The notes: generated from the letters alone by a model not told the origin. A DNA stretch of 26,902 nucleotides from Candidatus Zixiibacteriota bacterium (GCA_030588275.1 JAUUYJ010000002.1:1-26902); one strand, 5' to 3'. Shown: positions 16,400 to 25,739, counted from the first letter of the stretch. Translations and numbers: made by a program.

Positions 16400-18928
16400 T
16401 TGGATAGCGGAGCGAGGCTGACAAACATATCAGAGCGGTTATTGCGTCAGGTTATTGCCGGTTTTATTCTGCTTGTAACCCTTATTATAAATCTGAAAAC
16501 GATGGCGCCGACATTGTCATTTTGGGACTGTGGTGAATTTATTGCCTGCGCCAATATTTTGGGGATTCCCCACCCGCCCGGATCGCCTCTTTATATAGTG
16601 CTTGGTCGGGTCTTCAGCATCATTCCTTTTTTTGAAGATATTTCTGCTCGTATCAATATGCTCTCGGCTGTTTCCGGTGCGGTGGCGGCAATGCTCGCCT
16701 ATCTGGTTACCTTCCGGATGATAAAATACTGGTATCGAAGCAATCAATTTACTGGGTGGCCGGTTGCTATCTCCCATATTGGCGGGATCATCGGTGCCTC
16801 AATGTTTGCCTTTGGAAAAACCAATTGGAATAATTCGGTCGAGGCTGAAGTTTATACGTTATCGATGATGATATTGATTTTGATCGTCTGGGCCTTTTTA
16901 AACTGGATTGATGCGACCAAGTTTACTCAACCGAAAAGCAGTTCGGCACCGGCGGACCGCTGGCTGATCTTTATCACCTTCCTCGGTTTCCTGTCAACCG
17001 GAATCCACATGACCGTATTTCTGTTCCTGCCAGCTATTTTTCTTGGTGTGATCATCGCGTCGCCAAAATTCCGAAAAGATTTTCGGTTCTATGTAACCGG
17101 TTTCTGTATGATTCTAATTGCCGTCAACCTTGATTGGTTCTTGTGGGTTAACGGCCTGTGGTTAATTGCCGTGATTATCGGTAGCCTGTCCGGACGCAAG
17201 TATTTGTGGAAATTCTCTCTGGCAGTATTGTTGGCAATGATTATAGGTTTCTCGGTTCAGCTATACACGCCAATCAGGTCGGCTCAACAGCCGTCTATCA
17301 ATCAGAACAATCCATCATCATCTTATGCCGCCTTCCGCAATTTTCTGGAACGGAAACAGTACAGCCAGACAAATATGGTTGTCCGAGCGATGACCAGGCG
17401 GGCCGAGTGGGGGAACCAGTTGGGTAACTATCCCCGGATGGGGTTTTGGGGATTTTTCTCCAACCAATATGGGATCAATGGTCGGTCTTTCTCGTTTGTT
17501 TTTGTGTTTGGAATGTTCGGGCTGTTTGAACTGATCAGGCGAAAACCGTCGGTTGGTGGCCCGCTTCTCATGATGCTTATTTTAGGAACGTTGTTCTTGA
17601 TCTGGTATATGAATTTCGCCGACGGCACAATGCAGAATCAAAAAACGGGGGATGGACATATTGAAGTCCGCGATCGAGATTACTTTTTTACTCCCGGCTT
17701 TGTTCTATTTGGGATCGCAATCGGACTTGGTGTCGCTGGTATGATGGAGATGGTCCGGGAATCATTTCCCAAAAGTGGCACGGTTCGGACCGCCGCCTTG
17801 GGCATGCTGTCCGGCTTGGTTCTGTTTTCTGCGGTGCCGATTATGGCCAATTATCATGAAGCGGATCGTTCGGGGAATTACATCCCTTACGATTTTGCTC
17901 GCAACCTTTTAATGTCATGCGATTATAATGCCGTTTTGTTTATCGCCGGAGATAACGACACCTTTCCGATTTGGTGCGCACAGGAGGTTTATGGAATCCG
18001 GCCTGATGTGACGGCGGTTAACCTGGCGTTATCAAATTCGACCTGGTATATGCAGCAGATTCGGGACTATATGAAGCTTCCCTTAAACTGGAGCGATGCT
18101 GAGATTGCCGCCAAAAGGCATCGGTTTACTTCGGCTCGGAAATTTTACCGGATTCAGGATCAGGTTTCCGATGAATTGGTTGATAACCTTGGCGATAGTC
18201 GGCCAATATTTTTTGCCATTACCGTACCGACTGAAGCCCAGCAGTATCATGGGACAAGTATTACCAACAATTTGATTATGCAGGGGATATCTTATCGGTA
18301 TTATAGGGATCAGAATCCCGGTCGGATCAATATGGATATCAACCATGCTTTATTATCAAAATATTATGATTACCGCTCTATAGTAGATACGGCCATTTTC
18401 AAAGATAGTCGGACGACCGCTTTGGTTGGCAATTACGCCACCGGTTTTGTTCTCATGGCCGAGTCGCTCCGTGTTGCCGGGCAGTCGGAAGAAGCAATTG
18501 GGATGGTCAAAGAGGCGTTGGAAGTTGTTCCAACCGATTATGTGACTTATAATGTGCTGGCTCAGTTATATGTGGAAACCGGGCAGGAAGAATTAATTTT
18601 GGATATTTTGAAAACTGTCCCTGAAAAGCATAGACGACAAATTTATTTTGTTTGGGGCATGGCTCACCGCTATTTGGAACATTACGACCGGGCCCGCGAA
18701 ATATTGGAAACGGCCGTCGATAAATACCCTGGATTTCGCGATGCCTTTTGGGAATATGCTCGACTTTTGTATGACGATAAGGAGTATGAGCAATTGCGGT
18801 TGAAAACTGAAAAGTATATAATGGATAATCCCTCAGACAATGAAGCGCGGTCATTGCTTAACGATCTTGTCCGCCGCATCAACTCGGGGGAATTGGGACA
18901 ACCGCAAAAGAATGAAACGGGCAGTTAG
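16400..18928 (+). CDS. DUF2723 multi-pass membrane protein, probable protein O-mannosyltransferase-like GT-C (GT117-type)
   Basis: An 842-residue integral membrane protein. The first helix is followed by SFWDCGEFIACANILGIPHP, whose acidic Asp and Glu lie where GT-C enzymes bind the lipid-linked sugar. The family (DUF2723) includes vertebrate TMEM260, an O-mannosyltransferase. About 11-12 membrane helices fill the first 480 residues. A soluble region follows with FIAGDNDTFPIWCAQEVYGIRPDVT in two adjoining motifs, and the C-terminal 170 residues look like TPR helices (SEEAIGMVKEALEVVPTDY). The start is a TTG at 16400; the frame is open to 16367 but has no ATG or GTG before it and no ATG until residue 35. 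Sugar and acceptor specificity in this organism are unknown. It heads the glycan operon. Confidence 0.85.
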   Translation: MDSGARLTNISERLLRQVIAGFILLVTLIINLKTMAPTLSFWDCGEFIACANILGIPHPPGSPLYIVLGRVFSIIPFFEDISARINMLSAVSGAVAAMLAYLVTFRMIKYWYRSNQFTGWPVAISHIGGIIGASMFAFGKTNWNNSVEAEVYTLSMMILILIVWAFLNWIDATKFTQPKSSSAPADRWLIFITFLGFLSTGIHMTVFLFLPAIFLGVIIASPKFRKDFRFYVTGFCMILIAVNLDWFLWVNGLWLIAVIIGSLSGRKYLWKFSLAVLLAMIIGFSVQLYTPIRSAQQPSINQNNPSSSYAAFRNFLERKQYSQTNMVVRAMTRRAEWGNQLGNYPRMGFWGFFSNQYGINGRSFSFVFVFGMFGLFELIRRKPSVGGPLLMMLILGTLFLIWYMNFADGTMQNQKTGDGHIEVRDRDYFFTPGFVLFGIAIGLGVAGMMEMVRESFPKSGTVRTAALGMLSGLVLFSAVPIMANYHEADRSGNYIPYDFARNLLMSCDYNAVLFIAGDNDTFPIWCAQEVYGIRPDVTAVNLALSNSTWYMQQIRDYMKLPLNWSDAEIAAKRHRFTSARKFYRIQDQVSDELVDNLGDSRPIFFAITVPTEAQQYHGTSITNNLIMQGISYRYYRDQNPGRINMDINHALLSKYYDYRSIVDTAIFKDSRTTALVGNYATGFVLMAESLRVAGQSEEAIGMVKEALEVVPTDYVTYNVLAQLYVETGQEELILDILKTVPEKHRRQIYFVWGMAHRYLEHYDRAREILETAVDKYPGFRDAFWEYARLLYDDKEYEQLRLKTEKYIMDNPSDNEARSLLNDLVRRINSGELGQPQKNETGS

Positions 18929-18946
18929 GCAAACAGGCAGAATAAT

Positions 18947-20059
18947 TTGAATATTTTAGCTCTAAATTGGCAGGACCTCAAAAACCCACTTTCAGGCGGG
19001 GCGGAAGTCCACCTCGAAGAACTTCTCAGGCGATTAGTGGTAATGGGGCATACTGTCACGCTGTTCTGCTCTAACTATGATGGCGGATCGAGGGAGGACG
19101 AGGTTGAAGGGGTTCGCATCATCAGGCGTGGTAATCGATTTAATTTCAACCTGATTGCTCCTTACCATTTGCGCAAATTAGTCCGATCTGAAAATTATGA
19201 TCTCTTGTTGGAAGATATAAATAAAATCCCCTTTTATACACCTCTCTATCTGAAAATCCCGACAATGGTAATCATTCCCCATCTGTTCTCGACAACAGTT
19301 TTCAGCGAGATCAATTTTGTCCTTGGCAGTTATATTTATTTGGCCGAATTGCCCCTGACAACCGTTTACCGAAAAAAGAAATTTTGCGTCATATCAGAAT
19401 CGACCGCTTCTGATATGATTGGGCGTGGCATGCCAACCGAAAATGTTCGCGTTATTCATTGCGGAATTGATGCCGAGCTGTACAATAATAAAAAGCAGTA
19501 TGAAAAATATGATCATCCATCCCTTTTGTATCTGGGAAGAATAAAAAAATATAAATCGATTCAGCATCTGATTTCTGCTTTTGCCATCATCCGCAATGAC
19601 CTGCCCGAGATTCGCTTGACGATTGTCGGTTCCGGTGATTTCACCGAATCGCTCAAACAACAAAGCAGTCAACTGGGGCTTTCAGATGTAATTGAATTTC
19701 CTGGTTTTGTCTCGGTCAAAGAGAAGGTCAAGCGGCTTTGCCGTTCCCATGTTACGGTCTATCCCTCGCTGAAAGAAGGCTGGGGGCTCACCAATATCGA
19801 AGCTAACAGTTGTGGTACTGCTGTCGTGGCGGCCAATACGCCCGGCCTGCGCGATTCGGTAAAAGACAATCATAGCGGACTCCTTTATGAATATGGGAAT
19901 ATCGATCAGTTGGTGTCTAAATTGAAATTGCTTTTGACCGACGACAAAAAACGGCAGGAATTAGAAGAGGGGGGTATATCCTGGGCCGCCCAATTTAGCT
20001 GGGACCGAGCCGGCGAGCAGTTTGCCGAATATTGTGATGAAGTGGCGGGGGAAGTATGA
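18947..20059 (+). CDS. GT4-family (GT-B fold) glycosyltransferase
   Basis: Predicted cytoplasmic retaining glycosyltransferase of 370 residues. The N-terminal Rossmann domain has the acceptor-side motif PLSGGAEVHLEELLRRL at about 14-30. The C-terminal donor-binding domain has LLYLGRIKKYKSIQHLI (about 192-208) and the catalytic E-x7-E pair, Glu276 and Glu284, in EGWGLTNIEANSCGT. The start is TTG 18947, 18 bases after the upstream stop; its SD is weak. Its last four bases overlap the next gene (ATGA). The donor sugar cannot be read from sequence. The operon context suggests assembly of a lipid-linked or envelope glycan. Confidence 0.88.
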   Translation: MNILALNWQDLKNPLSGGAEVHLEELLRRLVVMGHTVTLFCSNYDGGSREDEVEGVRIIRRGNRFNFNLIAPYHLRKLVRSENYDLLLEDINKIPFYTPLYLKIPTMVIIPHLFSTTVFSEINFVLGSYIYLAELPLTTVYRKKKFCVISESTASDMIGRGMPTENVRVIHCGIDAELYNNKKQYEKYDHPSLLYLGRIKKYKSIQHLISAFAIIRNDLPEIRLTIVGSGDFTESLKQQSSQLGLSDVIEFPGFVSVKEKVKRLCRSHVTVYPSLKEGWGLTNIEANSCGTAVVAANTPGLRDSVKDNHSGLLYEYGNIDQLVSKLKLLLTDDKKRQELEEGGISWAAQFSWDRAGEQFAEYCDEVAGEV

Positions 20060-21114
20060 CATTAAAGGTTAAAAAACTGATTACCGTAATTATCGGTATT
20101 GCTATCTCGGTTGGTTTAATGACTTACTTGTATTATGGGATAGATTTTGGGGAGTTGGCGACAGCTTTGGCACAAGTCAACTACTGGCTTTTAATTCCCA
20201 ACGTTATTCTGGTAATGGTTACGATGATCTTTCGTGCCTATCGCTGGCAGTATATGATTCTTCCGATCAAGAAAGTACCGTTTTCACGCCTTTTTTCGAT
20301 TACGATGATTGGCTTTATGGCCAACAATGTATTACCCCTTCGGCTGGGGGAGCTTGTTCGGGCATATTCTCTTTCGGCTCGCGAGAAAGTAACCAAATCG
20401 GCATCCCTGGCGACGATCTTTGTCGAGCGGATGGTTTTTGACCTTCTGGCGCTGTTAATAATCTTTGCGGTGGTGCTGATTTATTCCCCGCTTGATTTGG
20501 ATAAATTTTCCAACGTTGCCGAAAAAATCGGTATGACGCCGGATACCGCTCGATATCTATTGCTGGCAATTATTAGCGTTGGTCTGCTTGGGTTACTGCT
20601 CGCATTTTACCTGAGTCGCCGGAGTGGTCGGGATAGCAGGATCATGAAAATTATTCTATCAATTTTGCCGATATCGGTCCGGCCATCAGTAGAAGAAACG
20701 GTTGTCAAATTTTCTTCTGGTATGGAATTTATGCGTGATCGCAAGTGTGTCTCGTGGGTTATCTTTCATACTTTTATGATCTGGCTGGTTTTGGGGTTGT
20801 CCAATTACTTCATCCTGATAGCTTTTTTTGGTACCGCATTGCCTCTTACCGCATCATTTGTGATTCTGGTTATCGTTTCAATTCTGATTACGATTCCGTC
20901 GTCTCCGGGGTTTGTCGGAGTCTTTCATGCTGGAGCGATCATTGCCCTGGGGCTGTATCCGACAATAACGAGTGATGAAAATATGGTCAAGTCGTGTGCT
21001 TTGGTAATGCATGCGACACAGTATATCGTTATCACCGTCGTTGGTTTTTATTATATGCGCACAGAGCATCTCTCATTTAAGCAGATCGAATTGGATGCCG
21101 AACAGGTTGACTGA
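20056..21114 (+). CDS. UPF0104 / AglD-like (LPG synthase TM-type) integral membrane protein
   Basis: A 352-residue polytopic membrane protein with about eight hydrophobic helices. The family motif MANNVLPLRLGELVRAY is at 88-104, followed by ATIFVERMVFDL at 119-130. The later loop SSPGFVGVFHAGA corresponds to the conserved P-x-P-G-G-x-G segment. Family members include the flippase half of lysyl-phosphatidylglycerol synthase and archaeal AglD, and many sit beside polyprenyl glycosyltransferases. Here it lies between a GT4 and a GT2 gene, which suggests a role in handling a lipid-linked sugar. It lacks the soluble lysyl-transferase domain of MprF. Confidence 0.85.
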   Translation: MTLKVKKLITVIIGIAISVGLMTYLYYGIDFGELATALAQVNYWLLIPNVILVMVTMIFRAYRWQYMILPIKKVPFSRLFSITMIGFMANNVLPLRLGELVRAYSLSAREKVTKSASLATIFVERMVFDLLALLIIFAVVLIYSPLDLDKFSNVAEKIGMTPDTARYLLLAIISVGLLGLLLAFYLSRRSGRDSRIMKIILSILPISVRPSVEETVVKFSSGMEFMRDRKCVSWVIFHTFMIWLVLGLSNYFILIAFFGTALPLTASFVILVIVSILITIPSSPGFVGVFHAGAIIALGLYPTITSDENMVKSCALVMHATQYIVITVVGFYYMRTEHLSFKQIELDAEQVD

Positions 21115-21832
21115 TAGGTCACGTATCCTGTGCGTTCTTCCGGCTTACAACGAGGCGGGGAAGATCGGTCGGGTTGTGACAAAAATTATTGATGTCGGTT
21201 TGGTTGATAAAATAATTGTGGCTGATGATTGTTCAACCGATAAAACCAATCAGGAGGCGGTCGAGGCCGGGGCGGAGGTCATCAGGCATGAAACAAATCT
21301 GGGGGTTGGGGCCGGAATCAGATCTGGAATATATTACGCGCTTGAAAACTCTTATGATATTGTTGTTATAATGTCCGGCGACGATCAGCATGAGCCCAAA
21401 GAACTACCGGTCGTTTTGGCTCCTTTGCTTGAAAAAAAAGCTGACTTTGTTCAGGGTTCGCGTCGCATGAAAGGTGGGCGCACCGTAAATGGGCCGCTTT
21501 TCCGTGAGGTTACAACTCGATTGTTCTCTTTAGTTTTCACCCTTCTAACAACCAAACGGATCACCGACGGCACCAACGGGTTTCGTGCTTTTTACCTGTC
21601 GATTCTAAAAGATAAATATATCAATCTTAATCAAAGCTGGTTGAACACATATGAGTTGGAGCCATATTTGTTATACAAAGCGGTTGTCTCCCGTGATATA
21701 AAGGTTGTTGAGGTGCCGATTACGGTATATTATCATGGAGAGGTGATTGAGTATTCAAAAATGAAGCCGTTTCGTGACTGGTGGCGCTTGGTGCGACCTA
21801 TGTTATTTTTACGATTTGGAATTCGGAGTTAG
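21095..21832 (+). CDS. GT2-family glycosyltransferase, polyprenyl-phosphate sugar synthase-like
   Basis: Predicted inverting GT-A enzyme resembling dolichol-phosphate mannose/glucose synthases, which move sugar from a nucleotide donor to a polyprenyl phosphate. With the ATG at 21095 it has 245 residues. Motifs are VLPAYNE at 14-20, ADDCSTD at 43-49, the metal-site region MSGDDQHEP at 93-101 and TDGTNGFRAF at 157-166. No C-terminal membrane helices are present, as in compact DPM1-type enzymes. The start overlaps the previous gene by 20 bases; TTG 21107, with ACAGG just before it, is an alternative and gives 241 residues. It would provide the lipid-linked sugar used by the GT-C enzymes in the operon. 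Confidence 0.88.
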   Translation: MPNRLTDRSRILCVLPAYNEAGKIGRVVTKIIDVGLVDKIIVADDCSTDKTNQEAVEAGAEVIRHETNLGVGAGIRSGIYYALENSYDIVVIMSGDDQHEPKELPVVLAPLLEKKADFVQGSRRMKGGRTVNGPLFREVTTRLFSLVFTLLTTKRITDGTNGFRAFYLSILKDKYINLNQSWLNTYELEPYLLYKAVVSRDIKVVEVPITVYYHGEVIEYSKMKPFRDWWRLVRPMLFLRFGIRS

Positions 21833-21835
21833 GTG

Positions 21836-22792
21836 ATGAGTGAAATAAATCTTTCTGGGAAAAAAGTACTGATTACCGGCGGGGCAGGGTTTGTCGGATC
21901 GAATTTGACCGAACGGGCGGTTAAGTGTGGTGCCGAGGTGACCGTTTTAGACGATCTGTTTACCGGGACACTTGATAATATCACAAAAGGTATAAATTAT
22001 AAATTTGTCGAAGGAACGGTAACCGACAATGACATAGTCGTCAAGTTGGTCAAAGAGGCCGATTACGTTGCTCATTTGGCGGCCCGGAATATTATTGTTT
22101 CCACCAAAAATCCACGCAATGATTTTGAAGTCAATATTGGTGGCACCTTGAATGTCTTACTAGCGGCACGCGATCATGGAATTGATGGAATGGTATATAC
22201 CTCGTCTGCTTCGGTTTATGGTAACCCCCGGATTCTGCCGATAAGTGAGGACGAGAAACCACACACCTTCTCACCCTATTCAGTCTCCAAGCTGGCTGGT
22301 GAAAACTATTGCCATGCCTTTTTTGAAACTTATGGTGTGCCGGTAGCGATGGTGCGCTATTCAAATATCTATGGTCCGAAACAGAATCCGCAAAACCCGT
22401 ACTGTGGCGTTATTTCAAAATTCATCGAAGCGATCGACCAGGGGGTTAGTCCACAGATTCACGGGGATGGCCGTCAGACACGAGACTATACCTATATTGA
22501 TGATGCTGTTGATGCGACCTTGATGGCTATGATCTCCCCCCGGGCCGAAGGGGAAGTGTTCAACCTCGGAACCGGATCGGAAACTTCGGTTGTCGAATTA
22601 ATTACGATCCTTTCAAAACTATTCGACAAAGAAATTATTCCGGAGCATATTGATCGTCGTGATATTGATAACATTCGCAGAAGAGTTTTGAATATTGAGA
22701 AAATTCGTACCCGCCTCCGGTGGCAACCACAGATTGGGTTGGATGTTGGGTTGAAAAGGACCGTTGCATGGTTCCTCAATCAAAAGGGTTAG
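21836..22792 (+). CDS. NAD-dependent sugar nucleotide epimerase/dehydratase (extended SDR)
   Basis: Extended short-chain dehydrogenase of 318 residues, probably acting on a UDP- or dTDP-sugar. The NAD motif GGAGFVG is at 15-21, the catalytic Ser pair lies in YTSSASVYGN (121-130) and the catalytic Tyr148-Lys152 in YSVSK. The segment MVRYSNIYGPKQNP and the sugar-binding DGRQTRDYTYIDDAVDA are typical of UDP-glucose 4-epimerase-like members. Epimerase and dehydratase activity cannot be separated by eye. ATG 21836 is used; a GTG at 21833 directly precedes it and AGG stands just upstream. It likely makes a nucleotide sugar for the neighbouring transferases. Confidence 0.9.
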   Translation: MSEINLSGKKVLITGGAGFVGSNLTERAVKCGAEVTVLDDLFTGTLDNITKGINYKFVEGTVTDNDIVVKLVKEADYVAHLAARNIIVSTKNPRNDFEVNIGGTLNVLLAARDHGIDGMVYTSSASVYGNPRILPISEDEKPHTFSPYSVSKLAGENYCHAFFETYGVPVAMVRYSNIYGPKQNPQNPYCGVISKFIEAIDQGVSPQIHGDGRQTRDYTYIDDAVDATLMAMISPRAEGEVFNLGTGSETSVVELITILSKLFDKEIIPEHIDRRDIDNIRRRVLNIEKIRTRLRWQPQIGLDVGLKRTVAWFLNQKG

Positions 22793-24978
22793 ATTGGGGC
22801 GAGCTTTTTTCCCGCAGTAATATCAGTCTGTATGCCATTATCTTTTTTTTGGCTCTACTCTCTCGCATACTGTTTTTATCAACCGCCCAACAAATCCCGG
22901 TTGTGTGGGATGCACGAATCTATGCCTCGGCTGGGATTGGCCTTCTGGCTTATGCGTCAAGTGACAATGCAGAACCGTTTGCTCGCGACTCTGATGATGG
23001 GGGAGAGGCGTTCAAGAAATGTTACCTGAACCATCTTGATGGTGAAGATATCGAGTGGCTTTACTACAAGCCACCGACGTTGGCTGAGTCACAGAAATAT
23101 TTATTTTATTCGGGACCGCTATATCCGGCTATCATGGCGGCGATTTTCGCTTTGGAGTGGGACAACGATTTTCAAACAGTTCGTTATTTTAACGCCCTGA
23201 TAGATTCATTGGCTGTTGCCATGATCTCAATGCTGGCATTTATTTTGTGGCGGAAAAGGTCGGCTGTGGTTGTAACGGCCCTTATTCAGCTATTCTACTG
23301 GCCCTTGGTTTTAACCTGCGGCCTTCTGACGCTTGAAACTATTACTTCATTTCTTATATCGCTATTGCTTCTGTTGTTGTCTCTATATTATTTCAAAAGA
23401 GGGCGGCTCTTGATATTTGCCGCCGGTCTGATTGCCGGTCTGTTGTTTCTGACAAAACCGATCGTCGCTTTACTCTCGGCCCCAGTAGGGTTGTTTTTAC
23501 TCATCGCTTTCCGAGCCGATCGAAAACTTATTATCCATTCAATATTACTGTTTGCCGTTGGACTGGCGATCTTTGCCGTCCCCTGGACGGTTTTCACCTC
23601 CGATTATTACGACCGATTGGCAATACGTGATCCGGAATACGCCAGCGCAAATTTCCGCTCATCATCAGCGATTGAATATGAAGGGTACGATCTTGATTAC
23701 ACCGATTCTGACTTCTGGACATACCCGCTCTTTGATCGGATTACCGCCGACCCGATTGGTTACGGACAATTGCTCACTAAGAAATTGATACGACTGTGGT
23801 GGACACCACACGATGAGTTTTGGCAGGGCCCAAAGTGGATTGAAATTACTTTTCATCGATTGCTTATCCTGATTGGGCTATTTGGGATGATCGCGATTAT
23901 TGCCCAAAAGAAGTGGCTGTTGCTCCTTTCTCTACTTATAGTTTTGTATTACACCGGTATCCATACTATTTTTCATTCGGTGCCTCGTTACAATTTTAAT
24001 GCCTTGCCCGGTTTGTTTCTTTTGGCCACTAATGGCATTGTTTATGCTTCTATGCGCAGGCCTTCTTTCTCCAACGAGATGGTAAAGCTTTTCATACTTG
24101 GCGGATTGATCCTGTTCCTAACTTTTATCAACCTTTCAATAACAGAACAATGGTTGTTAAATCTTTTGCCGGCCACAATCTGGATGGCGGTAACAATCGG
24201 GTTGTTGGTTCTAAGTGGATGTGTCTTTACTAAGTTTATTTTCAAGCCAGATTCACTAGGTGGTTCCGGGCGAATGGTCAGGATATTATTCTGGATACCG
24301 ATTGTCATCTTAATTCTAACCTCAATGGTTGGCTGGAGCCGAGACTCTTTGAGTGAGTGGTCGATTTCAATTGATCGGCCTGAAACTGTTTTGGTAACCG
24401 AAGTAAAACTGCCTGAAGATTTTGCTTTGGCCGAAGATGATCGCGTTCGTCTGGCTATCGATATGACCTCCGTGGTGGGACGCACAACGCTTGTCAATGT
24501 GGACATAAGCGGGCTTTTATTTAGCTTTGAAGATGCCACTGCGCCAATTGATCAGAGTTTCTATTTTAAGGCAAGTTATGGTGCAATGGAGCGAATTATG
24601 AATCTTGACAAAGCATCGCTTCGGTGGTACCGAATTTTCGATCTTGATCCGAATGTACTTGCCGAAGTTCTAAAGAATCAATCGACTCTGAAAATATCAA
24701 TTGCCAACGGCGCAGAGATATCTCAATCCGGGATTTGTTTATATGGGGACACCCACACAGAGAACCGGGTTGAAGTCAGAGTACCAAGTTTTGAGCACAA
24801 ATCTATCGAGCGGTTCAAGGAGTTTGGCGACCGGCGGGTGTATGAAACGTACCTCTTTAGTTCGGTCGGGTCACGCTCATACAAAATCGGGGTTGATGGC
24901 AAAGCGGTACCACTCCCAGGGCGATTACGGATATTCTTAATTGTTTACGGTTCCGATTTCAGTCGATCATATTATTGA
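22768..24978 (+). CDS. Large GT-C membrane glycosyltransferase (PMT/ArnT-like) with C-terminal soluble domain
   Basis: A 736-residue integral membrane protein. ATG 22768 lies inside the end of the epimerase gene (25-base overlap) and has AAAAGGA seven bases upstream, which decides the start over ATG 22720. After the first helix comes VVWDARIYASAG at 45-56; Asp48 fits the catalytic Asp of polyprenyl-sugar-using GT-C enzymes such as ArnT and PMT. About 12 hydrophobic segments extend to residue 525. The last 200 residues form a predicted beta-rich, probably periplasmic domain (ISIDRPETVLVTEVKLPEDF onward), longer than the minimal family. It is the second GT-C-like protein of the operon. Donor and acceptor are unknown. 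Confidence 0.82.
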   Translation: MVPQSKGLDWGELFSRSNISLYAIIFFLALLSRILFLSTAQQIPVVWDARIYASAGIGLLAYASSDNAEPFARDSDDGGEAFKKCYLNHLDGEDIEWLYYKPPTLAESQKYLFYSGPLYPAIMAAIFALEWDNDFQTVRYFNALIDSLAVAMISMLAFILWRKRSAVVVTALIQLFYWPLVLTCGLLTLETITSFLISLLLLLLSLYYFKRGRLLIFAAGLIAGLLFLTKPIVALLSAPVGLFLLIAFRADRKLIIHSILLFAVGLAIFAVPWTVFTSDYYDRLAIRDPEYASANFRSSSAIEYEGYDLDYTDSDFWTYPLFDRITADPIGYGQLLTKKLIRLWWTPHDEFWQGPKWIEITFHRLLILIGLFGMIAIIAQKKWLLLLSLLIVLYYTGIHTIFHSVPRYNFNALPGLFLLATNGIVYASMRRPSFSNEMVKLFILGGLILFLTFINLSITEQWLLNLLPATIWMAVTIGLLVLSGCVFTKFIFKPDSLGGSGRMVRILFWIPIVILILTSMVGWSRDSLSEWSISIDRPETVLVTEVKLPEDFALAEDDRVRLAIDMTSVVGRTTLVNVDISGLLFSFEDATAPIDQSFYFKASYGAMERIMNLDKASLRWYRIFDLDPNVLAEVLKNQSTLKISIANGAEISQSGICLYGDTHTENRVEVRVPSFEHKSIERFKEFGDRRVYETYLFSSVGSRSYKIGVDGKAVPLPGRLRIFLIVYGSDFSRSYY

Positions 24979-25015
24979 TTGTTGGAATCAGACCGCTTAA
25001 TGCTGTAGCCAATGC

Positions 25016-25044
25016 TTGACATAATTACTCAATAGTTTTATTTT
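25016..25044 (+). promoter_or_regulatory. Promoter before the anchored coiled-coil gene
   Basis: TTGACA (25016-25021), a 17-base spacer and TATTTT (25039-25044) lie just before the gene at 25059. The -35 is perfect and the -10 is moderate. The start point would fall close to the ATG, so the leader is short or the mRNA nearly leaderless. Confidence 0.6.
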
Positions 25045-25058
25045 CCGCTCAGGTATAA

Positions 25059-25607
25059 ATGAAAACCAAAGGTTACATATTTTCGATAATTATTCTGACG
25101 CTGTTACTGGTCGGGATCGCCTACGTCCGGGCCTTAAAATCCAATCAATCTGAAGTATCCACGCAAGTTCAGCATACTGAAAACGTAGGTGAGGTAGCTG
25201 AACAGCGAACTACCGATGATTACATAAAGCGTGATGAGCTTGGCGGGTTGATCGATTCGGTACGTTTGTACTATATCGATTCTCTCTATACCGCTTTGTC
25301 CAAATCCGATTCGAGTTCCGAATCATCATCAGGTGATATAAATACTGATTCAATCATTGCCGCCAACGGTGAACTAAGCGGCTTGATAGCTGAACTGCGG
25401 CGAGAAGTCGCTCAGGTAAAGAGCAATAATGGAGATGAGTTTAAAAAGCTCGTTTATCGTTTCTATGCCGGAGAGATTTCCGATCTCCCGGCCGATTTTA
25501 CCAAGTATGAGAAAAAGGTCTCAGTTAGCGAGATTAAGGCTAAGACCAATAAGTATTTTAATCTCAAGGCCGGGGCACTTGACCGGATAATAAAAAGTTA
25601 TAAATAG
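25059..25607 (+). CDS. Hypothetical membrane-anchored protein with coiled-coil-like region
   Basis: Unrecognised 182-residue protein. Residues 7-25 form one hydrophobic helix after a short Lys-containing start, so it is probably an N-terminal anchor with the rest outside the cytoplasm. Residues 40-130 are polar and rich in Ser, Asp and Glu, with a low-complexity Ser/Asp segment (SKSDSSSESSSGD) and heptad-like stretches such as LIAELRREVAQVKS. The C-terminal 50 residues are Lys-rich and predicted helical. No catalytic motif is visible. It has its own promoter and is followed by a hairpin, so it appears to be transcribed alone. Confidence 0.7.
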   Translation: MKTKGYIFSIIILTLLLVGIAYVRALKSNQSEVSTQVQHTENVGEVAEQRTTDDYIKRDELGGLIDSVRLYYIDSLYTALSKSDSSSESSSGDINTDSIIAANGELSGLIAELRREVAQVKSNNGDEFKKLVYRFYAGEISDLPADFTKYEKKVSVSEIKAKTNKYFNLKAGALDRIIKSYK

Positions 25608-25612
25608 TTTCA

Positions 25613-25629
25613 GGTTGGAATATCCAACC
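25613..25629 (+). terminator. Hairpin after the anchored-protein gene
   Basis: GGTTGGA (25613-25619), a three-base loop ATA and TCCAACC (25623-25629) form a perfect seven-pair stem just after the stop. No T-run follows at once; a pyrimidine-rich tract begins about 22 bases later. It could be a weak terminator or an mRNA 3'-end protector. Confidence 0.45.
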
Positions 25630-25739
25630 AGAATTTATATACAACATAGTATTCTTTTTTTCCCTTTTTCTTTTGTTTCTCTTTTGCTATCTGTTGTTCT
25701 TTTGGGTCATCTCTTTTTTACTATTTAATAGGTCAATAA

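Noticed and set aside
24042..24539. 165-codon minus-strand ORF opposite the GT-C gene
   Set aside because: It is antisense to a well-supported membrane protein and has a low-complexity Ser/Thr/Arg-rich composition typical of shadow frames.
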